Origin: Dendrocalamus latiflorus
Taxonomy: Eukaryota > Streptophyta > Magnoliopsida > Poales > Poaceae
Assembly (NCBI GenBank): GCA_017311315.1
Contig: CM029664.1
Coordinates: 43,282,640 to 43,346,639, forward strand
Reading direction: 5' to 3'
DNA length: 64,000 nucleotides
Positions 11,070 through 21,019 of this stretch are shown in pieces. The first letter of the stretch is position 1. Every line of letters begins with the position of its first letter. Both the position numbers and the translations under genes were made by a program. The notes beneath the pieces were generated by a model that was given only the letters and a program-made list of their open reading frames with translations, was not told the origin of the DNA and made no database searches.

Positions 11070-11450
11070 CAGTGTGGATGCTTAACACCGACGGAGCTTA
11101 CGGCGTTGCGGGCGCAGGAGTGGGCACATTTATTACCACACCTGAGGGCCAGCGCCTGTTATACTCGGCGCGCCTAGCGTTTCCGGCTACGAACAACACG
11201 GCCGAGTACGAGGCGTTATTCTTCGGCCTCGGGAAGCTCAAAGCGATGGGAGCGAGGCGAGTCCTCGTCCGCACTGATTCACGGTTAGTGGCGGGCCATG
11301 TGGACAAGTCATACCAGTCAAGGACCCGGAGCTAGCTAAGTACCTAGCAGCCGTACGAGCGAAGGAACGGCACTTTTTGGGTGTCACGGTGAAGGCCATC
11401 CCTCGGGCAGACAACGAGCAAGCCGATGTCCTCGCCAAGGCTGCCAGTCA
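11070..11450 (+). pseudogene. additional RNase H domain (aRH) of G1
   Basis: The blocks are VWMLNTDGAYG (first Asp), NNTAEYEALFFGL (Glu) and RVLVRTDSRLVAGHV (Asp), followed after a one-base frameshift near 11310 by NEQADVLAKAAS. This second, archaeal-type RNase H after the normal one is the hallmark of Tat-lineage gypsy elements. Confidence 0.85.
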
Positions 11451-11639
11451 GCAGCTCCCAACTCCCGAAGGGGCATTTTACGAAGTCCTGCCAGCGGCGG
11501 CCATCGCGCAGGATAACCATGACGCGGCCCTCGTCCACCAGATCACCCAGCAGGGTGACTGGCGGGAACCCCTTTTTGCTTTTCTGCAGGGCATCGCGGA
11601 ACCGGATGACCCCTCCGAGCTCCGGCGTTTACAACACCG

Positions 11640-12290
11640 CGCTAGGTCCTTCCAGGTGCTCGACGGGGTGCTCTACAAGAAGGGGGTCTGCGCACCGCTT
11701 CTGCGATACCTCCCGCGCGAAGAAGGAAAGCGCCTCCTCGCAGAAATTCATGCGGGGCTCTGCGGCTCGCACCTCCAACCAAGATCTCTGGTGGGCAAGG
11801 CATTCAGGCAGGGTTTTTATTGGCCAACAGCTGTCGCGGACGCCCAGGATCTCGTGCGCCGTTGTCAAGGTTGCCAATGGATGGGAAGGGCCATACGCAG
11901 GCCCCCGACAAGCCTCCATCCCATACCCCCGGTATGGCCGCTGACGCGGTGGGGCATCGACGTCATGGGACCGCTTCCCAGGGCCCCAGGTGACCTGCGG
12001 TTCGTAGCGGTCGCTCTGGGATACTTCTCCAGGTGGCCGGAGGCGGTAGCCCTGGCCAAGATTACCTCGGCAGCTATGCAACGCTTCCTCTGGCAGAACA
12101 TCATATGCCGATTCGACGTGCCCAGAGAGATCACCGCCGATAACGGTCTGCAATTCGATGCAGCCCCATTCAAGGAATTCTGCGACAACGTGGGCATCAC
12201 CCTCCGGTTCGCCTCGGTCGGACACCCACAGTCCAACGGGGCGGTGGAGCAGGCGAATGGCGCTATCTCCGCCGCAATCAAGAAGCGCCA
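11640..12290 (+). pseudogene. integrase of G1, C-terminus lost
   Basis: In the frame opened at 11377, the zinc-binding domain has His-125, His-132, Cys-163 and Cys-166 (CQGC). The catalytic core has Asp-195 (WGIDVMGP), Asp-255 (TADNGLQF) and Glu-291 (NGAVEQ), the D,D-35-E spacing. After IKKR the frame enters LTR sequence and reads a short foreign tail (HPIWMYIYITCHGEKP) to a stop at 12339. The C-terminal DNA-binding domain is therefore deleted. Confidence 0.88.
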
Positions 12291-12404
12291 CCCCATATGG
12301 ATGTATATATACATCACATGCCATGGGGAGAAACCTTAGGCCATTCACTCACCTAACTCTCCACTACCATATTCTCTCTCTTTGTTTGGTCTGTAACCAC
12401 AACA
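12291..12404 (+). repeat. 3' LTR fragment of G1
   Basis: It matches the last 112 bp of the 5' LTR (from 7281) with four visible substitutions and a small indel. The junction with integrase is at CCCCATATGG. Confidence 0.88.
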
Positions 12405-12409
12405 GTCAT

Positions 12410-14000
12410 CATGTTCAGGCCATTTGTTTGATCCCGCTCCACCACCCTGCGCATTTTGAATCACCTGTGCAATTGGGCGCGCGGTGTTTCAGATTGCATC
12501 TGAACTTCTGAAGCAGACGACGCTTTGTTGGAGGCTAGAAAGCTGCCGCAAACCCGCTACCCGCGCGAGATACGTTGCCTTGCCCGGGAGTGGCCGCGTC
12601 GGCCGGCGCCATGGCCCAGCTCGGTGCCCTGCGGCGGATCCCCTACGTGCAGTCCCCTCACCCAGGCCAGCCCCCACCGGTTTTTGCCGTCCCTGCATGC
12701 CAACGCATCACCCGGCGAGCCTGAGGCGACTTCGTCCTCACTGTTACTGCTCTGTTTCGTGGCTGTTTTTTTTTTTGAAACTTTCTTTCGTGACTATTGA
12801 CTGAACCGAACCTCTGGGAATTAACGCACGATTCAAACGCATAGCTAAACGGAGATTCGGTAATGTAGCCTGCATGAGGTGTAAAAGTTACTAGCAGGCC
12901 AAGCCCAAGAATCCTAAGCGCATGATTCAGTCTTGGGCTGGGCGCGTCCACACGGTTACGTGCTGAGAGTAAACGGCCCGGAACACGGTCTGATCACCAG
13001 CAGCCCATTAGGCCGACTTGCTCTGTGATAGTCACGTCACGTCTGACGTTTGCTTGCGAGTTCCTGAGATGGATGTTTGCTTCAGGCATGGGAGTATAGA
13101 AGCATCACCCGGTGCCCAATCTCAAAGAGTAGTTGGGCGTTAGTTAAAGCTTTGACAGAACAATAGCAAGTTGGAGGTTATTGGGATCATCATGTAAACT
13201 CAAGTCCCTTTTACTACTACAAGCATCAGAAAAGGTAAAGCCTGTAAGAAAGGAATATTACAAGTTGACTCCACATATGAGGTGGTTTATTGGAGAGGCT
13301 GCAACAACTGATTCCCATCGCTCCATATCTTGCTCACCCCACAGGGAAAGAACATCGTATCTCAAGATGGAGGGATAGAGCGCGGTCTACATTACCTTCT
13401 TTTCTCTAAAAAAGAGAGAGAGGAAATGGCTACATTACTTTTGAACGTTCAAAAAGCAAACAGTGTTTCTCTTGAGCTATTTGCAGAACGGCGTAGCCTC
13501 ACCGTCAGTAGGCAACAACAAATTGACATGGCCTAGTTGTAGGCCACAAGCGAGCTCGCTGCTGCAGGCTTTTAGACAATGTCCTGACTCAGGAGGCAAC
13601 TACTGCTTCAGCTCAACCAAAAGAGGCTGGCTGCTGAACTGCCGGGATCCTGATGGGTTCAGTTCGCAGCCAAGGCAAACCTGCCTAATCCTATTGGCCG
13701 GCAGGTAATAATTAATGAGCCTGTTGAAGTTAGTTATACACGCTCTTGAATGTGATGGGAGTTAGGCCGAGATGATATCTCTATTGCAAATTTAAATTTG
13801 CGAAAGGTTTGGATTTGTCAGTCCGATAGTTTTAGCCTCAAGCGATTAGACTATCTTTGTGGGTGCGTTCTTTTTAGCTGTGGTTGATAGTTTTAACCCT
13901 AATGTGAATGCTTGTGCAAATAAACTGAATGTCAATAAACTGATAAGCTGCTTGGAAAACACTTTTTCGATAAGCCACTTCAAAATAGTGGTGAAAAATC
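12410..14000. other. unassigned intergenic sequence
   Basis: The first 400 bp are GC-rich, with a short frame from an ATG at 12611 (MAQLGALRRIPYV...) that stops after about 40 codons and matches nothing I recognise. The remainder has no supported gene, RNA or defined repeat. Confidence 0.35.
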
Positions 14001-16371
14001 CATTCCGTTTGTTTGTTCGAGGAAGCCATAAGCTATAATCTGAAACAACAGAGAGCGATTTGATCAGTGCAACTGGTCTTGATCAGTCGGTAGGTGGCGG
14101 TCAGATTGGACTCTTAGGTTTTTGAGCATTTAGCGGTCTGATTAGGCCAGCGGTCTAACCAACCACATAATGGCGGTCATACCGGCTAAGGTTTGAATTT
14201 CGGTTGAGAATTTTGAATTTTGGGAATTTAATTGTGGATCGAGTCGAATTGTCCCAAGTCAGTGCATTTATATTGCATAAAGCATGGTTGAGATAACGTG
14301 AGTCAAATTATAGAGAAATTATGCTTGAAAATAATTTCTTAGTCTTTAGAGGCAACTATAATCAACGGCGAGGACTGTGACTACTCTCATAGAGAAGCTG
14401 AGGTCCAAAACAGTTAATGATGTCAGATGAGATGGTTGAGCTCAAGTATGACATAAAAAAAGGCAACGAATATTGAAGAGAAGACTTGAGTGATAGATTG
14501 CACTAAGTGACTTGGTTGGTTTAAGTGATGCATAATCTGGTGGGAACCGGAGCGTGATGTGGATTGAATAAATCCCTAAATACGGCTTTACTATCTAATT
14601 AAGGCCAAGAGACCACCGTGGTCATAAACCTTCAGAGGTTTCTCTCCAAGTACCCTGGTTGGAGAAACACTGTGCATGTTACCTGGGTAGATGACTGCTC
14701 GGAAAGTCTATGGACTGGTCCCTAGACCCAATTCCAGAATATTCCTTCTGTGTGATGAATGAAACACGTGCCTTATCCACTCAAAAAAAACATGATGCTT
14801 CGGTCATGAGTCTCTAACAGTAACTTTCACACAGTTGTTGTCCACATTCGTCTTTCACTGACAACAATCAACGATCGTGTGTTCTTTTTCTCTGACAATA
14901 ACTACCTCCCTAACCAAGCATGTTGATTCTAAAGGCATCTTCCTCGACAGACAATTAGGTGCCTCTTCATTGGTATTTAAAGCGGGACAAGAGAAGGCTA
15001 AAGATATGGACAATTGATCCTAAAGCAACATAAGACAATTCACTTATAATGGTCAATCTTATTCAATTCGGTGTAATTAGGGCTAGTCTTTTGCCTTTGT
15101 CGAAGGCGCTCCTGTAACTAGTTCATAGTAATAAAGAGCATCCATGTTCTCTCCCATGGATTTTAGCTATTTCTCTCATATTATTTCGTAAGATTGACGA
15201 CTCGATCATCGATAGAGCAGAAGAGGCTTACCAATATATGGCAAACCATTGATGCACATACATATGGCAACCATAGCGATTGTTTGCAAATGAAGAAGTT
15301 GACCGGGTCAATATGAGGGTATTTTTGCAGTTGGCCAAATATCGAAAACTGTGCTGAATCAAAATCGTAGCACTTGTAAAAATAGTTTAGATCAAGAAGA
15401 TGCTAATAAGATCAAATGGATCAAAGGCTAATGACTTAAAGGGTTTGAGCTCATATATTTTGAAAAGCGTGCGTGAGTTAAATATGAGTGTAAAACCCGT
15501 GCTATATGGGGTTAATGGGTTCCCCCATTGTGCTAATGGATAGTATATAATATGGTAGATGTGGGCAAGTTACCCCATCTATTTAACGGTGATGGAAGCT
15601 TGAAAAAAAATCATCCCAACTATTTTCAATATTGAATTTTAGGGTTAGAGTTTGAGAGAGAAGAATGAGTGCCGTGGTGTGCTCTTTTGTCTTCTGTATA
15701 GAGTGGATGTGAAATCTTCCTCTCAAAGTAATAATAGATCAACTCTGTTCATCTCTTATGGAGTATTCTTGTCTTTGTTGATTTGCTTTTGTTATTGTTA
15801 GTTCTTTGCCTCTTCTCTCTTTTTCTTGATCTTGCTACATGCTAAGAATATATAAGTAATTGTAATGTCTCATGTATATCAAATCGTATCTATCTAATCA
15901 CTATGATTTGCAAGATTTCGAAGTTGTCCGGTTCTTGATTGATTTGAAACTTTTCTCAAGTAATCTTGATCCATGGGTGTTTGCTTCGAATTTTTGGTTG
16001 GTCTTACTTGCGGTGACTTGTGAGAATTCATCTAGAGTCATATTTGTTTTTTCTTAACCCACAAACAAGTTGTATCTCAATTTTTTTTATATTTGCTCAA
16101 TTTTGGTGGAACCATACGTGTTTTGAGGAAATATTGGAACTTTGTCGAGATCCTTGTGAGCCTTACATAGAATAAGTTCCTGAGACCCTCAGTAAGATGT
16201 GTGCAAAGTTTCAAATCATTTAAATGTGGATTTGAAGTTTGCATCACATTTGGTTTTAGCTCGAGCTAAATTTCTGTTCTAGAAATAGAGGAGCGGTCAG
16301 ATCGCTCCTAGGCCCCGCAGACCGGTTAGATGCTAACTCTGTGAAACCTTACTGTTTTAAGTTGTTACTTA
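14001..16371. other. unassigned, LTR-like repeat DNA
   Basis: Phrases such as GCGGTCTGATTAGGCC (about 14131) and GCGGTCAGATCGCTCC (about 16292) are typical of panicoid LTR retrotransposon sequence. The stretch near 15120-15190 looks like an LTR 3' region. I could not pair termini or find a coding domain. Confidence 0.3.
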
Positions 16372-16445
16372 GATTTTGTTGTCAAATATGATTTTCTTAC
16401 ATAAGGAAGATTTTGCTGTCAAATATGATTTTCTTACATGAGGAA
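16372..16445. repeat. 37-bp tandem duplication
   Basis: GATTTTGTTGTCAAATATG at 16372 recurs as GATTTTGCTGTCAAATATG at 16409, with the following bases also conserved. Confidence 0.75.
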
Positions 16446-18690
16446 AAAAAAGAGAGAGAAACAACTGTTGCAGCTAATTTACTATTGCAGCTTTGTGGTC
16501 TCTTTACAGCTGCAGAGAACGACTGCTAGATGGTGGGTGCAACGTCATTCCACATTGATGGGTTTGTTTAACGTGACATTTTCTTAGCATGGTACTTGCA
16601 GATATGCTTCAAGGCTCCAGCTTCCTCCTAAACTCCAATCCTCGTTCCTTTAACATGTGGTTCAGAGTATCTGTGTCCATCGTTTTCCTTGTCTTTTTGA
16701 GATCAAATCACGCCACTCCAACTGATCAAAATCCGAGACATGCTCCACCTCCTATCTCGTGCATTGTTCGTCAACCATCTCAGATCCATGTTCATGGACA
16801 CCGACACTAGTCAAGCAGCAAAAAAAAAAAAACACCAGTTCTTTCTTCTAAAATGGATAAGACCAAGTAAGGGATGTCAAAATGGGTTGCCTACTGCAAA
16901 CATGGTTGAATCGAACGTCGAGTTCGGCACAGCAACGTGAGCTTCTCCAGATCTCAAGATGTTCGTTTCATGTGCACAAGCCGCCTGAAAAACGCAGCTT
17001 GCCTGCCTTCCCTTAGCACCACCAGATCTAACGCGTTTGCAACGTGCGTGCAGGACGTGTGCCACACCGACAGGTGTGGTTCGGCGCCAAACCGATCGGC
17101 TCAATCTCCTGCCGAATCAAATCCGGCGTCTGATTCAATTGGATTGGCATCATCCGTGCTGCCGTTTAGTGACTAAACCGATGTGCATGCGCCGTTTTGC
17201 CAGTTTGCTCGGCGCTGGGACGCACGCACGGCGTGCAGGTCCGGCGAGGCCCACCACTTTCTTCGTTTGGAGCAGACGAAACGAGAGGGACCGACAAGGC
17301 GGCAGGCCGGCAGCGCAATGAAGTATCTCATGCTCTCTGTGGAATGGAAGCGATGAATCTGACGCAGATCCCAAACGCTAGTGTGTTACTGCTTGGTCCG
17401 GTCCTTTCGGCCGCCGCAAAAGATGCATGCATCCACTGTGCGAGCTGCGATCCTTTTTGGTCGGAGTTAAGAGAGTATCGCCGCTGATTTAGCACGATCG
17501 ATTCGAAGCATCGGAGAGAATGAACGACCAAGAAACAAGATTTTAGAAATGGGCGTCTAACATTGCACAGCCTGATGCTACTAGTAGCACTAGGGAAATA
17601 GTATGTGAACGCAAGCTACTACTAGCACTAGCAGATGGTAGGTAAATGCACCTACTCTCGGGGAATCGGTCGCATTCGGGGCAAGTTTATCTCTGTTCTG
17701 AACTCTGATATTCTCTTGACTCAAACTTGGTTTCTTCAAAGCCTTTCGCAGAATTTCTCAAGGTGTTGTTGGGGGTTTGGTGGAGCAAACTGCTGCTTGC
17801 TTCGATATGCCACAATGCTGTTGCAGACTCACAAGCCACAATGTCAAAGCGGCAACCATGTCCCCCCGACCCAAAGCCCCTTTTAGGCGCACGCGTTGAC
17901 CTCCTGCTCTGACATGTTTATACATGGGGATTGGAGGTCTTCCGATGTCAGCCGAATCACCAACCACTAGGCTTGCTTTCGCGGCGTTTGATCCGATCGT
18001 CTGTGACCGAGGAGGAGGAGGAGGCTCGACGGCCTTTTGCGTGGGTGAGTTGTTCGGCGAGCCGTCGTACGTCCAATCCTGACCGGTGCCGCGGCACCGC
18101 TGATTAATTGGGCACAACTGATGAACTGGTCCTGAATTAACTATCTTGACCGGCGCTCCTGCTAATCAATTAGCGAGCATCGCACAGCTGACCTGACCCC
18201 AATTTACTAACACACTAGTGCTTCACGTAGTACTATTTAAGACGTGGCTGAGGGAGTAAAACCCGGTCAACCAATGCAGGAGATCCAGAGACTAGGAACC
18301 TAACATCTCACTGGTGGGTAGAAAGGCACAACCAATATGGAAGACCTCACCTATCGGACTAGAAAAATATCCAATACTACTTATAAGGTTGCTGCTTTAG
18401 AGACTTGTATATGGACATGCGTGACATACGTAATCCATTTAAGACCTATGATCCAGAGAGTAAAATTCAGTTGGATCTAGGGGAGTGCTAAGGTGTGGAT
18501 CTCATGTGTATTACGATGCTAAGCTTGTCCGCGCGTTCCCACCCACACAAACACAAGAGTCCGATAGCCGCGCGTGGCCAAAACGCAACACCACGCTTTT
18601 CTGGCTTGCCAAGTTGAGCTTCGACACACACCAAACACCTTCCCCGTTTCTCCACCCAATCAACTCTCAAGTCGTCCTCCCTCCTTCACC
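16446..18690. other. unassigned; distal upstream region of K1
   Basis: No supported gene. A minus-strand stretch near 16600-16750 reads protein-like in places (FDQLEWRDLISKRQGKRW) but contains stops and I do not recognise it. The last 450 bp are probably promoter of the kinase gene that follows. Confidence 0.3.
18241..18248 (+). promoter_or_regulatory. ABRE-like element upstream of K1
   Basis: GACGTGGC, an ACGTG-core motif about 460 bp upstream of the K1 TATA box. It is compatible with bZIP (ABF-type) binding. It is a single motif, so support is limited. Confidence 0.35.
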
Positions 18691-18703
18691 TTGCCCTCCT
18701 TTG

Positions 18704-18713
18704 TATATATAAA
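18704..18713 (+). promoter_or_regulatory. TATA box of K1
   Basis: TATATATAAA, about 120 bp upstream of the chosen K1 start codon and preceded by a CT-rich stretch. It would place transcription start near 18740. Confidence 0.65.
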
Positions 18714-18833
18714 CGCGCACAACCACACGAAGGCTCACAGGGCCAACTCAGACCGAACAAAAAAGATCACCAGTTCACCACCAGCACCACATTGCAGAGC
18801 ACCAAGATGTGCACCCACCAGATAGAGGGAGGA

Positions 18834-20288
18834 ATGGCGATCGCCGTGAGTGGGCACTGGACGCGGCTGCGGACGCTCGGCCGCGGCGCGTCGGGGGCCG
18901 TGGTGTCGCTGGCGGCGGACGGCGCGTCGGGGGAGCTGTTCGCAATCAAGTCTGTGGGCGCGGCGGACGCGGCACTGCTGAGGCGGGAGCAGGGGATACT
19001 GTCCGGGCTGTGCTCGCCTCACGTCGTGCTCTGCATGGGAGGCGGTGACGGCCTGGACGGGTCGTACCATCTCTTCCTCGAGTTCGCCCCCGGCGGGTCG
19101 CTCGCCGACGAGGTCGCGAGGAATGGGGGCCGACTCGAGGAGCGCGCCATCCGGGCGTACGCGGCGGATGTCCTGCGCGGGCTGGCGTACCTCCACGGGG
19201 AGTCGCTCGTGCACGGGGACGTCAAGGCGAGAAACATAGTGATCGGCGTCGATGGACGCGGCAAGCTCGCTGACTTCGGGTGTGCGAGAACGCTGGATTC
19301 GGTGAGGCCGATCGGAGGCACGCCTGCGTTCATGGCGCCCGAGGTGGCCCGCGGGGAGGAGCAGGGCCCGGCGGCCGACGTGTGGGCTCTCGGCTGCACG
19401 GTCATCGAGATGGCCACCGGCCGCGCCCCGTGGACCGCCATGGACGACGTCCTTTCTGCCGTCCACCGGATTGGATACACGGACGCCGTGCCGGAGGTGC
19501 CGGTGTGGCTGTCGGCGGAGGCCAAGGACTTCCTGGCCATGTGCTTCGCAAGAAACGCCCGCAACCGGTGCACGGCGGCTCAGCTCTTGGAGCATCCGTT
19601 CGTGGCATTTGCCTGCCGCGACGTGAAGGCAGAGGAGGCGAAGGCTAGGTGGGTGTCTCCCAAGAGCACACTGGACGCGGCATTCTGGGCGTCGGACACT
19701 GACGAGGAGGAGGAGGACGAGATTTCAGAGAGCCCCGCCGAGAGGATCAAGTCATTGGCGTGCTCCGTCTCGGACTTGCCGGACTGGGATTCCGACGAAG
19801 GCTGGATCGATGTGCTCGGTGAGCAGTGTGTAGTCTGTGATTCGCCGGCAACCAAGGAGTCAGCTGATGTGGCGCGCAGAGCGCCAAGCAAACTGTCCGG
19901 CGCCGTGAGGGTCCCAGCTGAAGACATGGTTGGCGGCGGCGGCCTTTTAAGGGATGAACTGGACGCAGAGGATGAGCCGCTCGGTGGCGATGTCCTAGCC
20001 GCTCATCATTCAATTGAGCGTGAGAATAATCATTCAATTGAGCGTGAGAATAAAGTCCGTTTGAGTTCAGACAGCGACGTACTTTCATTTCAATTACTTT
20101 GTAACGGAATTAATGCAATGGAAATTTGGCTTTCCACAAATTTTCTTGTGCTGCTCTGTTTCTCCCACGTTCTTACCCTGTTTTCCAAGTTTCGAATTTC
20201 TACCCATGTTGCGAGAAAAGACCTCGTCTGTTTCACACTTGCAGTCGCAACACACAAGGAAGTAATTGTAATTTACTGCAGTAAGTAA
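18834..20288 (+). CDS. K1: MAPKKK17/18-like protein kinase
   Basis: A single-exon MEKK-type MAP kinase kinase kinase of 484 residues. Kinase landmarks: P-loop GRGASGAV (16-23), Lys-39, alpha-C Glu-52, catalytic HGDVKARN (Asp-129, Asn-134), DFG 147-149, and GTPAFMAPE (162-170). The family member would phosphorylate MAPKKs in the cytoplasm and nucleus. The Arabidopsis relatives MAPKKK17/18 act in ABA signalling. After the kinase comes an acidic tail with the conserved block SESPAERIK...LPDWDSDEGWIDVL shared with K2. I chose the ATG at 18834 because it aligns with the K2 start (both ...V.G.W..LRTLG). An in-frame ATG at 18807 would add nine residues. Odd points: a 24-bp in-frame duplication at 20005-20052 (HSIEREN twice), and about 55 residues at the end that do not match K2 and may follow loss of an earlier stop. 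An LTR element begins 63 bp after the stop. Confidence 0.92.
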   Translation: MAIAVSGHWTRLRTLGRGASGAVVSLAADGASGELFAIKSVGAADAALLRREQGILSGLCSPHVVLCMGGGDGLDGSYHLFLEFAPGGSLADEVARNGGRLEERAIRAYAADVLRGLAYLHGESLVHGDVKARNIVIGVDGRGKLADFGCARTLDSVRPIGGTPAFMAPEVARGEEQGPAADVWALGCTVIEMATGRAPWTAMDDVLSAVHRIGYTDAVPEVPVWLSAEAKDFLAMCFARNARNRCTAAQLLEHPFVAFACRDVKAEEAKARWVSPKSTLDAAFWASDTDEEEEDEISESPAERIKSLACSVSDLPDWDSDEGWIDVLGEQCVVCDSPATKESADVARRAPSKLSGAVRVPAEDMVGGGGLLRDELDAEDEPLGGDVLAAHHSIERENNHSIERENKVRLSSDSDVLSFQLLCNGINAMEIWLSTNFLVLLCFSHVLTLFSKFRISTHVARKDLVCFTLAVATHKEVIVIYCSK

Positions 20289-20350
20289 CCACGATGCGAA
20301 GAACTGACCATGCATGGCATGACTTGCCTGCAACACCACGGCATAGAAAC

Positions 20351-20523
20351 TGTTGTAGAAGATTTGAGACAAGTGTTGAGAGAAACTATATCTTCTATTT
20401 ATTGATTCTGAAATCTGTACATTATTTATACATGATGGAATGGTGGCATGAAGAGGTGTCTGTTTGGACAGACATATGTACATTGGGCATTCTTGCTTTT
20501 TCAGTTTGTAACTGGTTATAACA
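20351..20523 (-). repeat. 3' LTR of Copia-A
   Basis: On the + strand it begins TGTTGTAGAAG and ends GGTTATAACA. The polypurine tract, read on the minus strand as CAAGGGGGAG (about 20524-20533), abuts it, which fixes the border. Confidence 0.85.
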
Positions 20524-21019
20524 CTCCCCCTTGACCAATGTGTCTTCATATGATCACCTTGATTCATCATCTTGGAAAAACTCCTCTAAAACCCTGTAGG
20601 GAAAAATACGAGGAGAACTGATAGAGTAGATATGCCATGAAAAACTCCTTTAAAACCCAGTGGGAAAATTTAAGGAGAAAAATGATATAGCATATATTTG
20701 ATTATATCTCCTAAAAACCCCTGTGGGGAAAAGAGAGATATATTTATGATTACGTTGTCATATTGCCTCATTAAAAACCTTGATGAGAAACCTTTAGAGG
20801 AAAAACTCATAAAGGGAAAAGAGTACAATATTTGTGTTGAACGGGTTAAGTCTTAGAAGATTTCTCCCCCTGACATCTGCAAATCTCGTAGTCTTCACAT
20901 ACCAATTCTATGAACACATTTTTTGGAATGTGGATGTTGGTAATGACTTGGTAAATAAGTCTGCGAGATTATCACAAGACTTAGTTTGCAGAATACTTAT
21001 TTCCCCACTCTCTTGCAAT

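Larger units (their letters stand above)
7147..12404 (+). mobile_element. G1: Tat-lineage Ty3/gypsy retrotransposon, 3'-deleted
   Basis: The 5' LTR starts TGTTGTAGG and the element ends ...CCACAACA. The flanks GTCAC (7142-7146) and GTCAT (12405-12409) form a near-perfect 5-bp target duplication. The order is gag, protease, RT, RNase H, a second RNase H and integrase. The extra RNase H places it in the Tat group. The integrase is joined directly to the last 114 bp of the 3' LTR, so the integrase C-terminus, the 3' UTR and half the LTR are missing. Stops and frameshifts near 7700, 8413, 10565, 10775 and 11310 make it inactive. LTRs and gag are close to those of element G2. Confidence 0.92.

Noticed and set aside
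12525..12800. Small GC-rich frames after G1
   Set aside because: Short, no similarity recognised, no TATA or splice context that decides for a gene.
16589..16810. Possible gene fragment near 16.6-16.8 kb
   Set aside because: Some protein-like stretches on the minus strand, but several stops and no recognised family.
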